This document shows positions 27,600-34,585 of a stretch of DNA of 64,000 nucleotides, one piece after another; the stretch's first letter is position 1; each line of letters begins with the position of its first letter. Both the position numbers and the translations under genes were made by a program. The notes below the pieces were generated by a model. The model made no database searches and had not been told where the DNA came from. It saw nothing but the letters and a program-made list of their open reading frames with translations. The stretch is from Thalassovita sp. (GTDB lineage Bacteria; Pseudomonadota; Alphaproteobacteria; Rhodobacterales; Rhodobacteraceae), in the NCBI GenBank assembly GCA_029212905.1, contig JARGPB010000008.1:107398-171397 (forward strand), written 5' to 3'.

Positions 27600-27757
27600 G
27601 GCGGCGCTCTGCGCCCCGCTTCGAAAACAGAAAAGCGCTGCCTTGCGTTTTCCAGCGACGGAACCTGCCATGCGGCACGTTCTAAACCTGTCTCCACTCG
27701 CTGACCGATCGCACCGGGAGCCTGAAAAGGGGTTCGTGCGAACCCGTGGGCTTTTTG
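27600..27757 (+). ncRNA. candidate small RNA or leader upstream of the DUF4405 gene
   Basis: Two hairpins are visible: GAAAAC with GTTTTC at 27624-27652, and GAACCTGCC with GGCACGTTC at 27661-27681. They are followed by an intrinsic-terminator-like structure at 27719-27756, in which AGCC pairs with GGCT around an inner GGGTTC / GAACCC stem and ends in TTTTT. The layout is that of a free small RNA or of an attenuator. I do not recognise the family, and no promoter could be fixed. Confidence 0.35.
27719..27756 (+). terminator. terminator-like hairpin before the DUF4405 gene
   Basis: A two-layer stem (outer AGCC / GGCT, inner GGGTTC-GTGC-GAACCC) is followed by five Ts, 70 bases before the start of the next gene. 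It either ends a small RNA or attenuates the downstream gene. Confidence 0.6.
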
Positions 27758-27825
27758 CAGGGGGTGGAACCGGGCGCGGGCTGCCGCCTCGTCCGCCACA
27801 TTGTCGACTGATCCAAGGTTTTCCC

Positions 27826-28308
27826 ATGTCTACGCTTCGCAAATATGCCACGCCGCTTACGATCGGCAGTTTCATCCTGATGACCGTGACCGGTACATTA
27901 ATGTTTTTCCATTTGGATTCCGGCCTGAACAAGCTCGCGCATGAATGGCTGGGTTTTGCCATGGTCGCAGCGGTCGCGTTGCACGTTGTCCTTAACTGGC
28001 GGGCGTTTTCGCTCTATTTCAAACGCCCTTTGGCCATGGGTCTGATGGGGGTATTTGTCGTGGTCTTGGGGCTGTCGTTTCTGCCATTGGCCGGACAACA
28101 GCAGGGGCGGCCCGATCTTGTTGCGGTACGGCTGGTTGTCAGCGCCCCCTTATCCGAGGTGGCTCCGCTCATGGATGCAAGTGTTGAAACGCTGATCGCG
28201 CGTCTGGCAGAGACCGGGATCGTCGCGACAGCAGATCAGAGCCTCAGCGATCTGACCGGAGGCGATGTCCGACAGGCGGCAGGCCTGCTCGCGCCACTGA
28301 ATGGATAA
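27826..28308 (+). CDS. DUF4405-like membrane protein, probable b-type haem site
   Basis: A 160-residue protein with three hydrophobic segments in its first 90 residues and a soluble C-terminus of about 60. Histidines at 29 (FFHLDSG), 39 (LAHEW) and 53 (ALHVVLNW) sit at helix positions typical of the DUF4405 / cytochrome b561-like group. This suggests haem binding at the membrane, which is inference. The C-terminal part is unlike anything I know. It faces the DUF6455 cluster across a shared terminator. A leader with a hairpin precedes it. Confidence 0.7.
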   Translation: MSTLRKYATPLTIGSFILMTVTGTLMFFHLDSGLNKLAHEWLGFAMVAAVALHVVLNWRAFSLYFKRPLAMGLMGVFVVVLGLSFLPLAGQQQGRPDLVAVRLVVSAPLSEVAPLMDASVETLIARLAETGIVATADQSLSDLTGGDVRQAAGLLAPLNG

Positions 28309-28315
28309 GACAAAG

Positions 28316-28336
28316 GCGGGGTAGATCCCCGCTTTT
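28316..28336. terminator. bidirectional intrinsic terminator
   Basis: GCGGGG-TAGAT-CCCCGC followed by TTTT, preceded by AAA on the opposite side, between the convergent DUF4405 and DUF6455 genes. Confidence 0.75.
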
Positions 28337-28347
28337 CCACCGAATGC

Positions 28348-28602
28348 TCAGGCCTTAGCCAAGCTTTCCAGCAGATCCTTGTTTCGGCAGTAGTCAGGTG
28401 TCTCGGACGCCGTGGAATGCTCGGCTATCCAGCCTTTGCACTCGCCGTCATGCGAGCAATGCGAACACCGCATCACCGCCTCGCGGTAGGTGGTCGCTAC
28501 CGAAGGGTCCTGGCTAATCTTCTCGGCGAAATCTACACCAAGTGTTTCTGCCATCTTGCCCATTACAGATGCCCGGCGGCCTATTTTATCAAACATGCCC
28601 AT
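28348..28602 (-). CDS. DUF6455 family protein, copy A
   Basis: An 84-residue cytoplasmic protein. The family core is visible: an N-terminal helical half (GRRASVMGKMAETLGVDFAEKI) and a C-terminal cysteine motif, CSHC-x5-C-x2-W, then PDYC. These four cysteines suggest a zinc or iron-sulfur site, but no function is established for DUF6455. It is the last of four tandem paralogues on this strand and is most similar to copy D, sharing LGVD and ETPDYCRN. Confidence 0.75.
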   Translation of the reverse strand: MGMFDKIGRRASVMGKMAETLGVDFAEKISQDPSVATTYREAVMRCSHCSHDGECKGWIAEHSTASETPDYCRNKDLLESLAKA

Positions 28603-28626
28603 TGGGCGTCTCCTTATTCTGGTTAA

Positions 28627-28890
28627 TCAGTGTTTCAGTGCGTTCAGAAGGGTAGCATTCACGCAATTTTCTGGTGCTTCAGATGCCCCGGCGGCGGAAT
28701 GCGCCAGCCAGTTTTCACATTGGCTTACAAAGGGGCATTTCCGGCATTCAGTAACCATTGCCGCATAGGATTGGGCCGACAGGCGACCTTCGGCCATTGC
28801 TTCGGACAGGCTCAGGCCCATGGACCGCGCAACAGACCGGGTCAGCCAGAAATGTCGCGCCGGATCGCCCAATGAAAACACCATACCCAT
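28627..28890 (-). CDS. DUF6455 family protein, copy B
   Basis: An 87-residue paralogue of its neighbours. It starts MGMVFSLGDPARHFWLTRSVARSMG and carries CRKC-x5-C-x2-W then APENC. Its N-terminal half resembles copy C (LGD/RHxWL). The start lies one base after the stop of copy C, so the two are almost certainly cotranslated. Function unknown. Confidence 0.75.
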   Translation of the reverse strand: MGMVFSLGDPARHFWLTRSVARSMGLSLSEAMAEGRLSAQSYAAMVTECRKCPFVSQCENWLAHSAAGASEAPENCVNATLLNALKH

Positions 28891-28891
28891 C

Positions 28892-29161
28892 TCACACCCT
28901 TTCGCTCAACATGGGCTGAAGCTCTGCAAGACGGCTGCAGTTTGCGCATTCCGAGGGCACCGTTTCGGCAGCGGCATTTCTTTGCAGCCAGCGCGCACAT
29001 CCCTCGGCCCAGTCGCAACTGCGGCAGTTGCGGATCATTTCGGCCCACTCCTCTTGTCGGAGCTCTCCAAGCTCGTGCGCCCCCACGATGTCAGCGCCGG
29101 TTGCCTTAGCCATGCGTTTGGCCAGCCAATAATGACGTTTTCGATCTCCGAGGGGTTTCAC
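28892..29161 (-). CDS. DUF6455 family protein, copy C
   Basis: An 89-residue paralogue with MKPLGDRKRHYWLAKRMAKATG at the start and CRSC-x5-C-x2-W, then PSEC, followed by an additional cysteine (ECANC). The spacing between cysteines matches copies A, B and D. Located between copies B and D, 68 bases from D. Function unknown. Confidence 0.75.
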   Translation of the reverse strand: MKPLGDRKRHYWLAKRMAKATGADIVGAHELGELRQEEWAEMIRNCRSCDWAEGCARWLQRNAAAETVPSECANCSRLAELQPMLSERV

Positions 29162-29229
29162 AGGCGGTCCTCCGACTTGTTCACAAGGCCGAACTTAGCC
29201 ATCCAGGGCATCAGGCGCTTTGACACGGA

Positions 29230-29496
29230 TCAAGCATCCAAAGACCCGCGCAATTCACGCAAAAGCTCGGCATTTCGGCAATAGTCCGGGGTTTCCTTGA
29301 CCGGGCGGTCCTGGGTCTCCAGCCAATGTTCGCAGTCGTCAGGGTTCGTACAGGCCGTGCAGCGCAACACCGCGTCCGCCACCTCTTCTGGGTCCAACAG
29401 ACCCGCCATCACTTTTTCTTCGATATCGACGCCCAAAGCGTCCGCCATATGATCCACAAGTCGGGCGTGGCGCTTGATCTTCTCTTGGCTCTGCAT
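29230..29496 (-). CDS. DUF6455 family protein, copy D
   Basis: An 88-residue paralogue, first in the row as transcribed. It carries RLVDHMADALGVDIEEKV and CTAC-x5-C-x2-W, then TPDYC. The ATG at 29496 behind GGGGGAT was preferred over a frame start at 29553. A perfect FNR-type box lies 68-81 bases upstream, making this the likely promoter-proximal gene of a four-gene unit. Function unknown. Confidence 0.75.
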   Translation of the reverse strand: MQSQEKIKRHARLVDHMADALGVDIEEKVMAGLLDPEEVADAVLRCTACTNPDDCEHWLETQDRPVKETPDYCRNAELLRELRGSLDA

Positions 29497-29563
29497 GGTT
29501 TCATCCCCCCGTGCAGTGGTTGCAACAGATGAGGAAAGGCTAAGGATCAACAAGGCGCGGGCT

Positions 29564-29577
29564 TTGACTTAGGTCAA
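29564..29577 (-). promoter_or_regulatory. FNR-type box upstream of the DUF6455 cluster
   Basis: TTGACTTAGGTCAA is a perfect 5-4-5 inverted repeat that fits the FNR/Crp-family consensus (TTGAY-N4-RTCAA). Its centre is about 75 bases from the ATG of copy D, so it could sit near -41 of a promoter driving the cluster. It overlaps the stop codon of the upstream IMPACT-family gene. Confidence 0.65.
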
Positions 29578-29927
29578 TCCAGCGCATCCAGATAGGCCCG
29601 AACGCAGGTTTGAACGTGGCGAAACCGATCACCGCCCAAATGTTTACCACCATACCAGCGCGTCACCACCACAACATGGTCGGTCAGCCCTTCACGTTCC
29701 AACATCCGCAGAATCACCATGCCGGCACCGGATTCTCCGTCATCATTCTTGACCTGCGTTCCATCGGAATACAGCACAGCCCAAGTGTTGTGCGTCGCCT
29801 TGGCATAGCGTTTCGCACGTTTGAGCTGTTTCAGAAACGCGGCCGTATCATCGGCCGAACCAACAGGCCCACCCGACACAGCATACCGCGACCCACGATC
29901 ACTGACCACGTTTTCCAATTGCAGCAA
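29574..29927 (-). CDS. IMPACT/YigZ family protein (short form)
   Basis: A 117-residue protein holding the UPF0029 (IMPACT N-terminal) domain: DDGESGAGMVILRMLE and VVVTRWYGGKHLGGDRF are the signature. Full-length YigZ proteins are about 200 residues, with a second DUF1949 domain that is absent here. The frame is closed upstream by a stop, and the start is TTG behind AAAGGA. The family is linked to translation control in eukaryotes. Its bacterial role is unclear. Confidence 0.82.
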   Translation of the reverse strand: MLQLENVVSDRGSRYAVSGGPVGSADDTAAFLKQLKRAKRYAKATHNTWAVLYSDGTQVKNDDGESGAGMVILRMLEREGLTDHVVVVTRWYGGKHLGGDRFRHVQTCVRAYLDALD

Positions 29928-30048
29928 GGATTATCCTTTGGCGGCTTCACGAATGGCGGCACCCCGATTTGCATTCGGCGGATGCGTACCAAGGAACCTG
30001 TTACCCGGATCGGGGGATCGTGTAAAATACCTCTGCCCGTGTGACCGC

Positions 30049-30159
30049 CTATTTTATCTGCGCGTCCTCTTTCGTGGCCAGCGGCTTAGGCTTCTCGACG
30101 GGCACCGTTTCAACACATCCGGCCAGCGCCAGAATCATAACCATCAACAGCGCCTTCAT
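30049..30159 (-). CDS. very small lipoprotein
   Basis: A 36-residue frame starting MKALLMVMILALAGC, which is a complete short signal peptide with a lipobox (LAGC, Cys15). A 21-residue charged tail follows (VETVPVEKPKPLATKEDAQIK). The size resembles entericidin-type or other micro-lipoproteins, but I do not recognise it. It lies upstream of the IMPACT-family gene on the same strand. Too short for most gene callers. Confidence 0.55.
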   Translation of the reverse strand: MKALLMVMILALAGCVETVPVEKPKPLATKEDAQIK

Positions 30160-30255
30160 CGTCATCCTGTTATTTAGCCTTCCGCAGCTATCAGAGGCAT
30201 GTCACCATCCGATCAGGACACACAACGTTTCCCCACCAATAGAGAAAAGTGCCCA

Positions 30256-30501
30256 ATGTTTTCAATCGAACACGACTTCGACGCCACTGTTATCACTCTG
30301 ATCGACGAAGGCGCCCCCAACCTACAAGAAGACGTCACAATCAACGCCTTCGAGGATTGCATTGTGATCGAACAACTGGATCCACGCACAGAGCTGGTCG
30401 AACGCATCACCCTATCGATTGGCCAGCTCAAGGATCTCAGCGCAGCTCTGGATCTGCCCGAGGGCGTCTATCAACGCGTGCGCGACAGCCAAAAGGACTA
30501 G
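30256..30501 (+). CDS. hypothetical protein, 81 residues
   Basis: I do not recognise this family. The product is acidic (starts MFSIEHDFDATVITLIDEGA), appears as a compact alpha/beta protein, and lacks membrane segments or cysteines except one in FEDCIV. Codon usage has the strong GC third positions of its neighbours. Its stop overlaps the end of the convergent DUF167 gene by four bases. The ATG at 30256 was chosen over an upstream frame start. Confidence 0.65.
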   Translation: MFSIEHDFDATVITLIDEGAPNLQEDVTINAFEDCIVIEQLDPRTELVERITLSIGQLKDLSAALDLPEGVYQRVRDSQKD

Positions 30502-30758
30502 TCAACCCGGAACACCTTGTCCCGGCTCGTCGCGCCCCGCACCAGAACCAACCGCGTCTTGGCCACCCCCACGGCCTTGGCCAGCAGTTTTTGCACCGCC
30601 GCCGTCGCCTTGCCGCCCTCAGGGACGGTGGTCACATAGACTCGGATTGCTCCGTTCTCGACGCACAGCGCATTACGCGACGCTTTGGGGGTCACACGCA
30701 CGGCGATCTCGGTGCCTGTGACGGCCAAATGGCTCAGATCATCCATGCAACCGCTCAT
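30498..30758 (-). CDS. DUF167 / YggU family protein
   Basis: An 86-residue member of the small YggU (UPF0235) family. The hallmark VRVTPKASRNAL appears at about 20-31, with VPEGGKATAAVQKLLAKAVGV and LVRGATSRDKVFRV following. Structure is known for relatives, but no biochemical function is. The start could be the ATG at 30758 or the one four codons later. The dispersed repeat abuts its 5' end. Confidence 0.85.
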   Translation of the reverse strand: MSGCMDDLSHLAVTGTEIAVRVTPKASRNALCVENGAIRVYVTTVPEGGKATAAVQKLLAKAVGVAKTRLVLVRGATSRDKVFRVD

Positions 30759-30786
30759 TCATCTTGCCCAAAATACTCAATCCCCC
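30758..30786 (+). repeat. dispersed intergenic repeat, copy 2
   Basis: Contains CATCTTGCCCAAAATACTC in the gap between divergent DUF167 and HDAC-family genes. Same core as the copies at 22374, 40827, 47208 and 47247. Confidence 0.65.
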
Positions 30787-30856
30787 GCCCGAGCCTCGCA
30801 TTTACTTTCTAAAGAAGGCACCAGATAAATACCCGTGATTGCGAAGGGAGACCACA

Positions 30857-31969
30857 ATGACAACCGGATTTTTCTGGGACGAAAAATGTTTTTGGCATGC
30901 AGGTGGCAACTATGCGCTGACCCTGCCGCTCGGCGACTTTGTGCAACCTCTTGCCGCAGGGGGGCTGCCTGAAAACCCCGAAACCAAACGTCGATTGAAA
31001 AACCTCCTCGAGGTATCAGGCTTGGCCAAAGACCTGGATATGCGCGGAGCCGACCCCGCCAGTCACGTGGATTTGGCCCGCGTCCACCCCGAGAAATACC
31101 TGGCGGCCTTCAAACAGATGTCCGACGCCGGAGGAGGAGAGCTGGGCCTGCGCACGCCATTTGCGCAGGGGGGATTTGAAATCGCAGCGCTTTCTGCGGG
31201 CCTCGCCAAAGCAGCACTGCATTCGGTTTTGACTGGTGATCTGGACAATGCCTATGCGCTGTCGCGCCCGCCGGGGCATCATTGCCTGCCTGATTGGCCA
31301 AACGGATTCTGTCTTTTGAACAACATCGCAATCGCAATCGAGGCCGCCCGCACCGATGGTCTGGCCAAGCGCTTTGCGGTCGTGGATTGGGACGTGCACC
31401 ATGGCAACGGCACCGAGGCGATTTTCTATGATCGGGACGACGTTCTGACAATCAGCCTCCATCAGGATAAAAACTATCCTCTGGACACGGGCGGCACCAT
31501 GGATCGAGGCAACGGCGCGGGCGAGGGGTGCAATATCAACGTTCCCCTTCCCTCGGGCGTGGGGCATGTCGGATACCTGGACGCGATGGAGCGGATCGTC
31601 CTGCCTGCGCTTCAGCAATACCAGCCAGACGTCATCATCGTCGCCTGCGGTTTCGACGCCGGGATCTTTGACCCGATCGCCCGCCAACTCTGTACCGCTG
31701 AAACCTTTCGCCTGATGACGCGCCAGATGATGCAAGCCGCACAGCAGCTGTGCGATGGCAAGCTGGTCATGGTCCACGAAGGCGGGTATTCCGAAGCCTA
31801 TGTCCCCTTCTGCGGCCACGCCGTCATGGAGGAGCTGTCTGGCAGCGCCAAAGCAGCTCCTGATCCGATGGCCGTCACGGTTGAGAAACGCCAGCCAAGC
31901 GACCGCATGAACGCGGTCTTCAGCCAGCTTATCACAGAAATGGCGGCAGAATTCGGGCTGGCGGGTTGA
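30857..31969 (+). CDS. histone deacetylase-family hydrolase (acetylpolyamine/acetoin type)
   Basis: A 370-residue zinc-dependent deacetylase of the class II HDAC family. RPPGHHCLPDWPNGFCLLNN holds the catalytic histidines and DWDVHHGNGTEAIFYD holds zinc ligands; HEGGYSEAYVP is near the C-terminus. Bacterial members often act on acetylated polyamines or small molecules. The substrate here is not shown. The ATG at 30857 follows GAAGGGAG. It is 53 bases before the nitroreductase gene on the same strand. Confidence 0.9.
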   Translation: MTTGFFWDEKCFWHAGGNYALTLPLGDFVQPLAAGGLPENPETKRRLKNLLEVSGLAKDLDMRGADPASHVDLARVHPEKYLAAFKQMSDAGGGELGLRTPFAQGGFEIAALSAGLAKAALHSVLTGDLDNAYALSRPPGHHCLPDWPNGFCLLNNIAIAIEAARTDGLAKRFAVVDWDVHHGNGTEAIFYDRDDVLTISLHQDKNYPLDTGGTMDRGNGAGEGCNINVPLPSGVGHVGYLDAMERIVLPALQQYQPDVIIVACGFDAGIFDPIARQLCTAETFRLMTRQMMQAAQQLCDGKLVMVHEGGYSEAYVPFCGHAVMEELSGSAKAAPDPMAVTVEKRQPSDRMNAVFSQLITEMAAEFGLAG

Positions 31970-32022
31970 CCGTGCAGCCCTCAACCACGACATAGACCCT
32001 GACCAACCGGAGTAGGCCCCAA

Positions 32023-32601
32023 ATGCCCGATCAAAACCTTGCTGCGATGGAATTTCTGCTGACCCGACGCTCGCGGCCTCAGAAAACCCTGACCACCCCC
32101 GTCCCCACAAAGGACGAACTGATGCCCTTGCTGACCGCCGCAGCGCGCACCCCGGATCACGGCAAACTTGAACCCTGGCGCTTTATCGTGCTCGAAAAAG
32201 ACGCGCTGACCCGGCTGGGCGATCTGGCACGCGACCGCGCCGCGACGCTGGACCTGCCCGACGACAAGGTGCTCAAGGGACCGATGCAATTCGACAGCGG
32301 CAACCTGGTGGTCGCCGTGATCGAAGTCCAACAGAACAGCGACAAAGTCCCCGCTCTGGAACAGACCTACTCGGCCGGAGCCGTGTGTCTGGGGCTATTG
32401 AATGCGGCACTGGCCGCTGGTTGGGGCGCGAACTGGCTGAGCGGCTGGCCCTCGCATGACCGCGGATTCATGAAGCAGGGCTTGGGCCTGGCTGCACACG
32501 AGCGCGTCGCGGGATTCATCCATATCGGTACGGAAACCTCGGCCCCGCCCGAACGCCCCCGCCCCAATCTGGAAAGCATCGTGACATGGCAATCGGAATG
32601 A
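32023..32601 (+). CDS. nitroreductase family protein
   Basis: A 192-residue FMN-dependent oxidoreductase of the YdjA-like group. RRSRPQKTLTTPVP near 12-25 and AARTPDHGKLEPWRFIVLE are the flavin-binding segments, with AALAAGWGANWLSGWP further on. The natural substrate is unknown. Its 3' end overlaps the start of the EI24 gene by 16 bases, which suggests an operon. Confidence 0.9.
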   Translation: MPDQNLAAMEFLLTRRSRPQKTLTTPVPTKDELMPLLTAAARTPDHGKLEPWRFIVLEKDALTRLGDLARDRAATLDLPDDKVLKGPMQFDSGNLVVAVIEVQQNSDKVPALEQTYSAGAVCLGLLNAALAAGWGANWLSGWPSHDRGFMKQGLGLAAHERVAGFIHIGTETSAPPERPRPNLESIVTWQSE

Positions 32602-33299
32602 TATTCGGCGCCTTTTTCAAGGCACTTGGCCAAACGGGTGATCCCCGATTTCGCAAGGTTCTTTTTCTGGGAATTGGGCTGACCATTGCCCTGCTGGTGA
32701 CTGTCTATGCAGGTTTTTTGTGGCTGCTACAGGCCAGTGTCGGGGACGAAGCCGTCATCCCCCTGATCGGCGAAGTCACCTGGCTGGATGATCTTCTGTC
32801 ATGGTCCAGCATTCTGGTGATGATGATCCTGTCTGTGTTCCTGATGGTCCCGGTCGCGTCAGCCATTACCTCAATGTTCCTGGACGAGGTAGCTCAGGCC
32901 GTCGAGGATCGCCACTACCCGCATCTCCCAGATGCCACCAAAATCCCCCTGGGCGAGGCCATCAAGGATACGATCAACTTCTTGGGTATTCTGATCGCGG
33001 CGAACACTGTGGCGCTGATCATCTACGTCATCCCGATTTTCACGCCCTTCTCGCTGTTCATCTTTTGGGGGCTGAACGGGTTCTTGCTGGGCATGGAGTA
33101 TTTCACCCTGGCTGCCATGCGCCGTGTTGGACGGCTGGGTGCCAAAGACCTGCGCCGCAAACACCGGATGACAATCTGGGCCGCAGGCACGCTGATGGCA
33201 ATCCCGCTGTCCCTGCCGCTGGTGAACCTTGTGATCCCAATCCTTGGCGCCGCAACGTTCACGCATATTTTTCATGGGCTGACGGGCGGACGACGATAA
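32586..33299 (+). CDS. EI24 domain membrane protein (CysZ-like)
   Basis: A 237-residue polytopic membrane protein of the EI24 / CysZ group. About four long hydrophobic segments are visible, with the conserved FLDEVAQAVEDRHYP region between them. CysZ imports sulfate in enterobacteria. Alphaproteobacterial relatives are not all shown to do so, so transport of sulfate is only a possibility. No sulfur genes are adjacent. Confidence 0.82.
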   Translation: MAIGMIFGAFFKALGQTGDPRFRKVLFLGIGLTIALLVTVYAGFLWLLQASVGDEAVIPLIGEVTWLDDLLSWSSILVMMILSVFLMVPVASAITSMFLDEVAQAVEDRHYPHLPDATKIPLGEAIKDTINFLGILIAANTVALIIYVIPIFTPFSLFIFWGLNGFLLGMEYFTLAAMRRVGRLGAKDLRRKHRMTIWAAGTLMAIPLSLPLVNLVIPILGAATFTHIFHGLTGGRR

Positions 33300-33744
33300 A
33301 CGGCCACGGGCCCAAGTCCTTTTTACATGATCGGGCCCGCGGCATTTCTCTGATGCACATACCCCGCGTCAGAACAATTGGTTCTAGATATCCTGACCAA
33401 TCGCAAAGCATCATAGATCAGAACCTTCCGCACAGGGCTCACGTCACCCACACTCAGGCCATATCCAACATTTTCAGCCGCTTTGAACATTCAAAGAACA
33501 AGCCAAAGTCCGTGGCCCGAAGGTCATTAACACGCAGATCGGCTATATCTCGTTTCAGGTCGCATAAAATTCCGAAGAAACGCTGAAACGCGTTCAGCCC
33601 TATGTCGAACTGTTTTCAGGCGTGCGCCCAGCGAATGAACTATGACTTAGAGTCAGCTCAAATCCCGCCCCAAAACGTAAAACGCCCCCGCAAAGTTTGA
33701 AACCTCGCAAGGGGCGCCTAACGGTAACTCCTGGACTTTAGACC
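33300..33744. other. 445-base intergenic region
   Basis: No protein frame that I can support. It contains the inverted repeat CGGGCCC / GGGCCCG at about 33308-33340, right after the EI24 gene, a short repeat ATTGGT / ACCAAT at about 33379-33403, and near its right end the terminator of the DUF1467 gene. The middle 250 bases show nothing I can name. Confidence 0.5.
33679..33717 (-). terminator. intrinsic terminator of the mce-DUF1467 pair
   Basis: On the minus strand CGCCCCTTGC pairs with GCGGGGGCG across a 15-base loop and is followed by TTTTACGTTTT, 28 bases after the DUF1467 stop. Confidence 0.75.
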
Positions 33745-34020
33745 CTATTTCAGAGGTTCCATCCGGTGAAACCAGTCCAGGTCACGAACGGTAATCCAAC
33801 CTGACAAGATGATCGTCGTGATGATGGCCCACAAAATTACGGCCACGATGGTGGTAATCACGGCCTTTTTTTTCAGATTATGATGCTCAGGGGCGCTCGC
33901 GTGGGTCCCTGGTTCGACCTTTCCCACGTCGCCTTGTGTTTTCAGACGAATCGGAATCGCGATGAAAAAGGTCATGAACCAAATCACCGCGAACAGCACG
34001 AGCGCCGAGGTAATGGCCAT
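33745..34020 (-). CDS. DUF1467 family membrane protein
   Basis: A 91-residue protein with two membrane helices (SALVLFAVIWFMTFFIAIPIRL and AVITTIVAVILWAIITTIIL). This arrangement with the loop sequence TQGDVGKVEPGTHASAPEHHNLKKK fits DUF1467, a family restricted mainly to alphaproteobacteria and commonly downstream of mce. The start overlaps the mce stop (TGATG), so the two are cotranslated. Function unknown. Confidence 0.88.
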   Translation of the reverse strand: MAITSALVLFAVIWFMTFFIAIPIRLKTQGDVGKVEPGTHASAPEHHNLKKKAVITTIVAVILWAIITTIILSGWITVRDLDWFHRMEPLK

Positions 34021-34424
34021 CAGACTTGCTCCAGTTCCACCAGGCAGCCATTCATGTCCTTGGGATGCAAGAACAGAACAGGTTTGCCATGCGCACCGAT
34101 TTTCGGCTCGCCAGTACCCAGAACGCGCAGACCGCTGGCTTTCAGCTGATCGCGGGCCGCCAGAATGTCATCGACCTCATAGCAGACATGGTGAATGCCG
34201 CCCGAGGGGTTCTTGTCCAAAAATCCCTGAATGGGCGAGTTTTCACCCAGCGGGTACAGCAGCTCGATCTTTGTATTCGGCAGCTCGATGAAGACCACGG
34301 TTACGCCATGATCAGGTTCGTCCTGCGGGGCGTTTACCTTTGCACCCAGCGCGGTGCGATACTGTTCAGACGCGGCTTCCAGATCGGGAACGGCGATAGC
34401 GACATGGTTCAGGCGGCCAATCAT
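34020..34424 (-). CDS. mce: methylmalonyl-CoA epimerase
   Basis: A 134-residue enzyme of the glyoxalase/VOC fold that interconverts the S and R forms of methylmalonyl-CoA on the propionate route. The duplicated beta-alpha-beta-beta-beta layout is seen, with metal ligands His7 (LNHVAIAV), Glu in TKIELLYPL, His in GIHHVCYEV and Glu in CLVELEQV. Together with meaB at 13698 it indicates a working methylmalonyl-CoA mutase pathway. Coupled to DUF1467. Confidence 0.93.
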   Translation of the reverse strand: MIGRLNHVAIAVPDLEAASEQYRTALGAKVNAPQDEPDHGVTVVFIELPNTKIELLYPLGENSPIQGFLDKNPSGGIHHVCYEVDDILAARDQLKASGLRVLGTGEPKIGAHGKPVLFLHPKDMNGCLVELEQV

Positions 34425-34585
34425 GGGGGTCTCCTTTGACTCGGTTTCGTGCGGTTATGGCGGGCAGGCGCCGCTGGCGCAAGCGGACAGGCGGACGCAT
34501 CCTGTCCTGTCACACACCGCGTTAACGCAGGATTCACCAACGTTGCGCCATGGTGAGTCGCATAAACCCGCAGGAGGATGCCAAA

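Larger units (their letters stand above)
27413..27825 (+). other. 413-base region without a gene, structured
   Basis: No convincing protein frame is seen. The first 180 bases show nothing I can name. From about 27600 there are several inverted repeats and a terminator-like hairpin, described as a separate candidate RNA. The last 65 bases lead into the DUF4405 gene. Confidence 0.5.
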
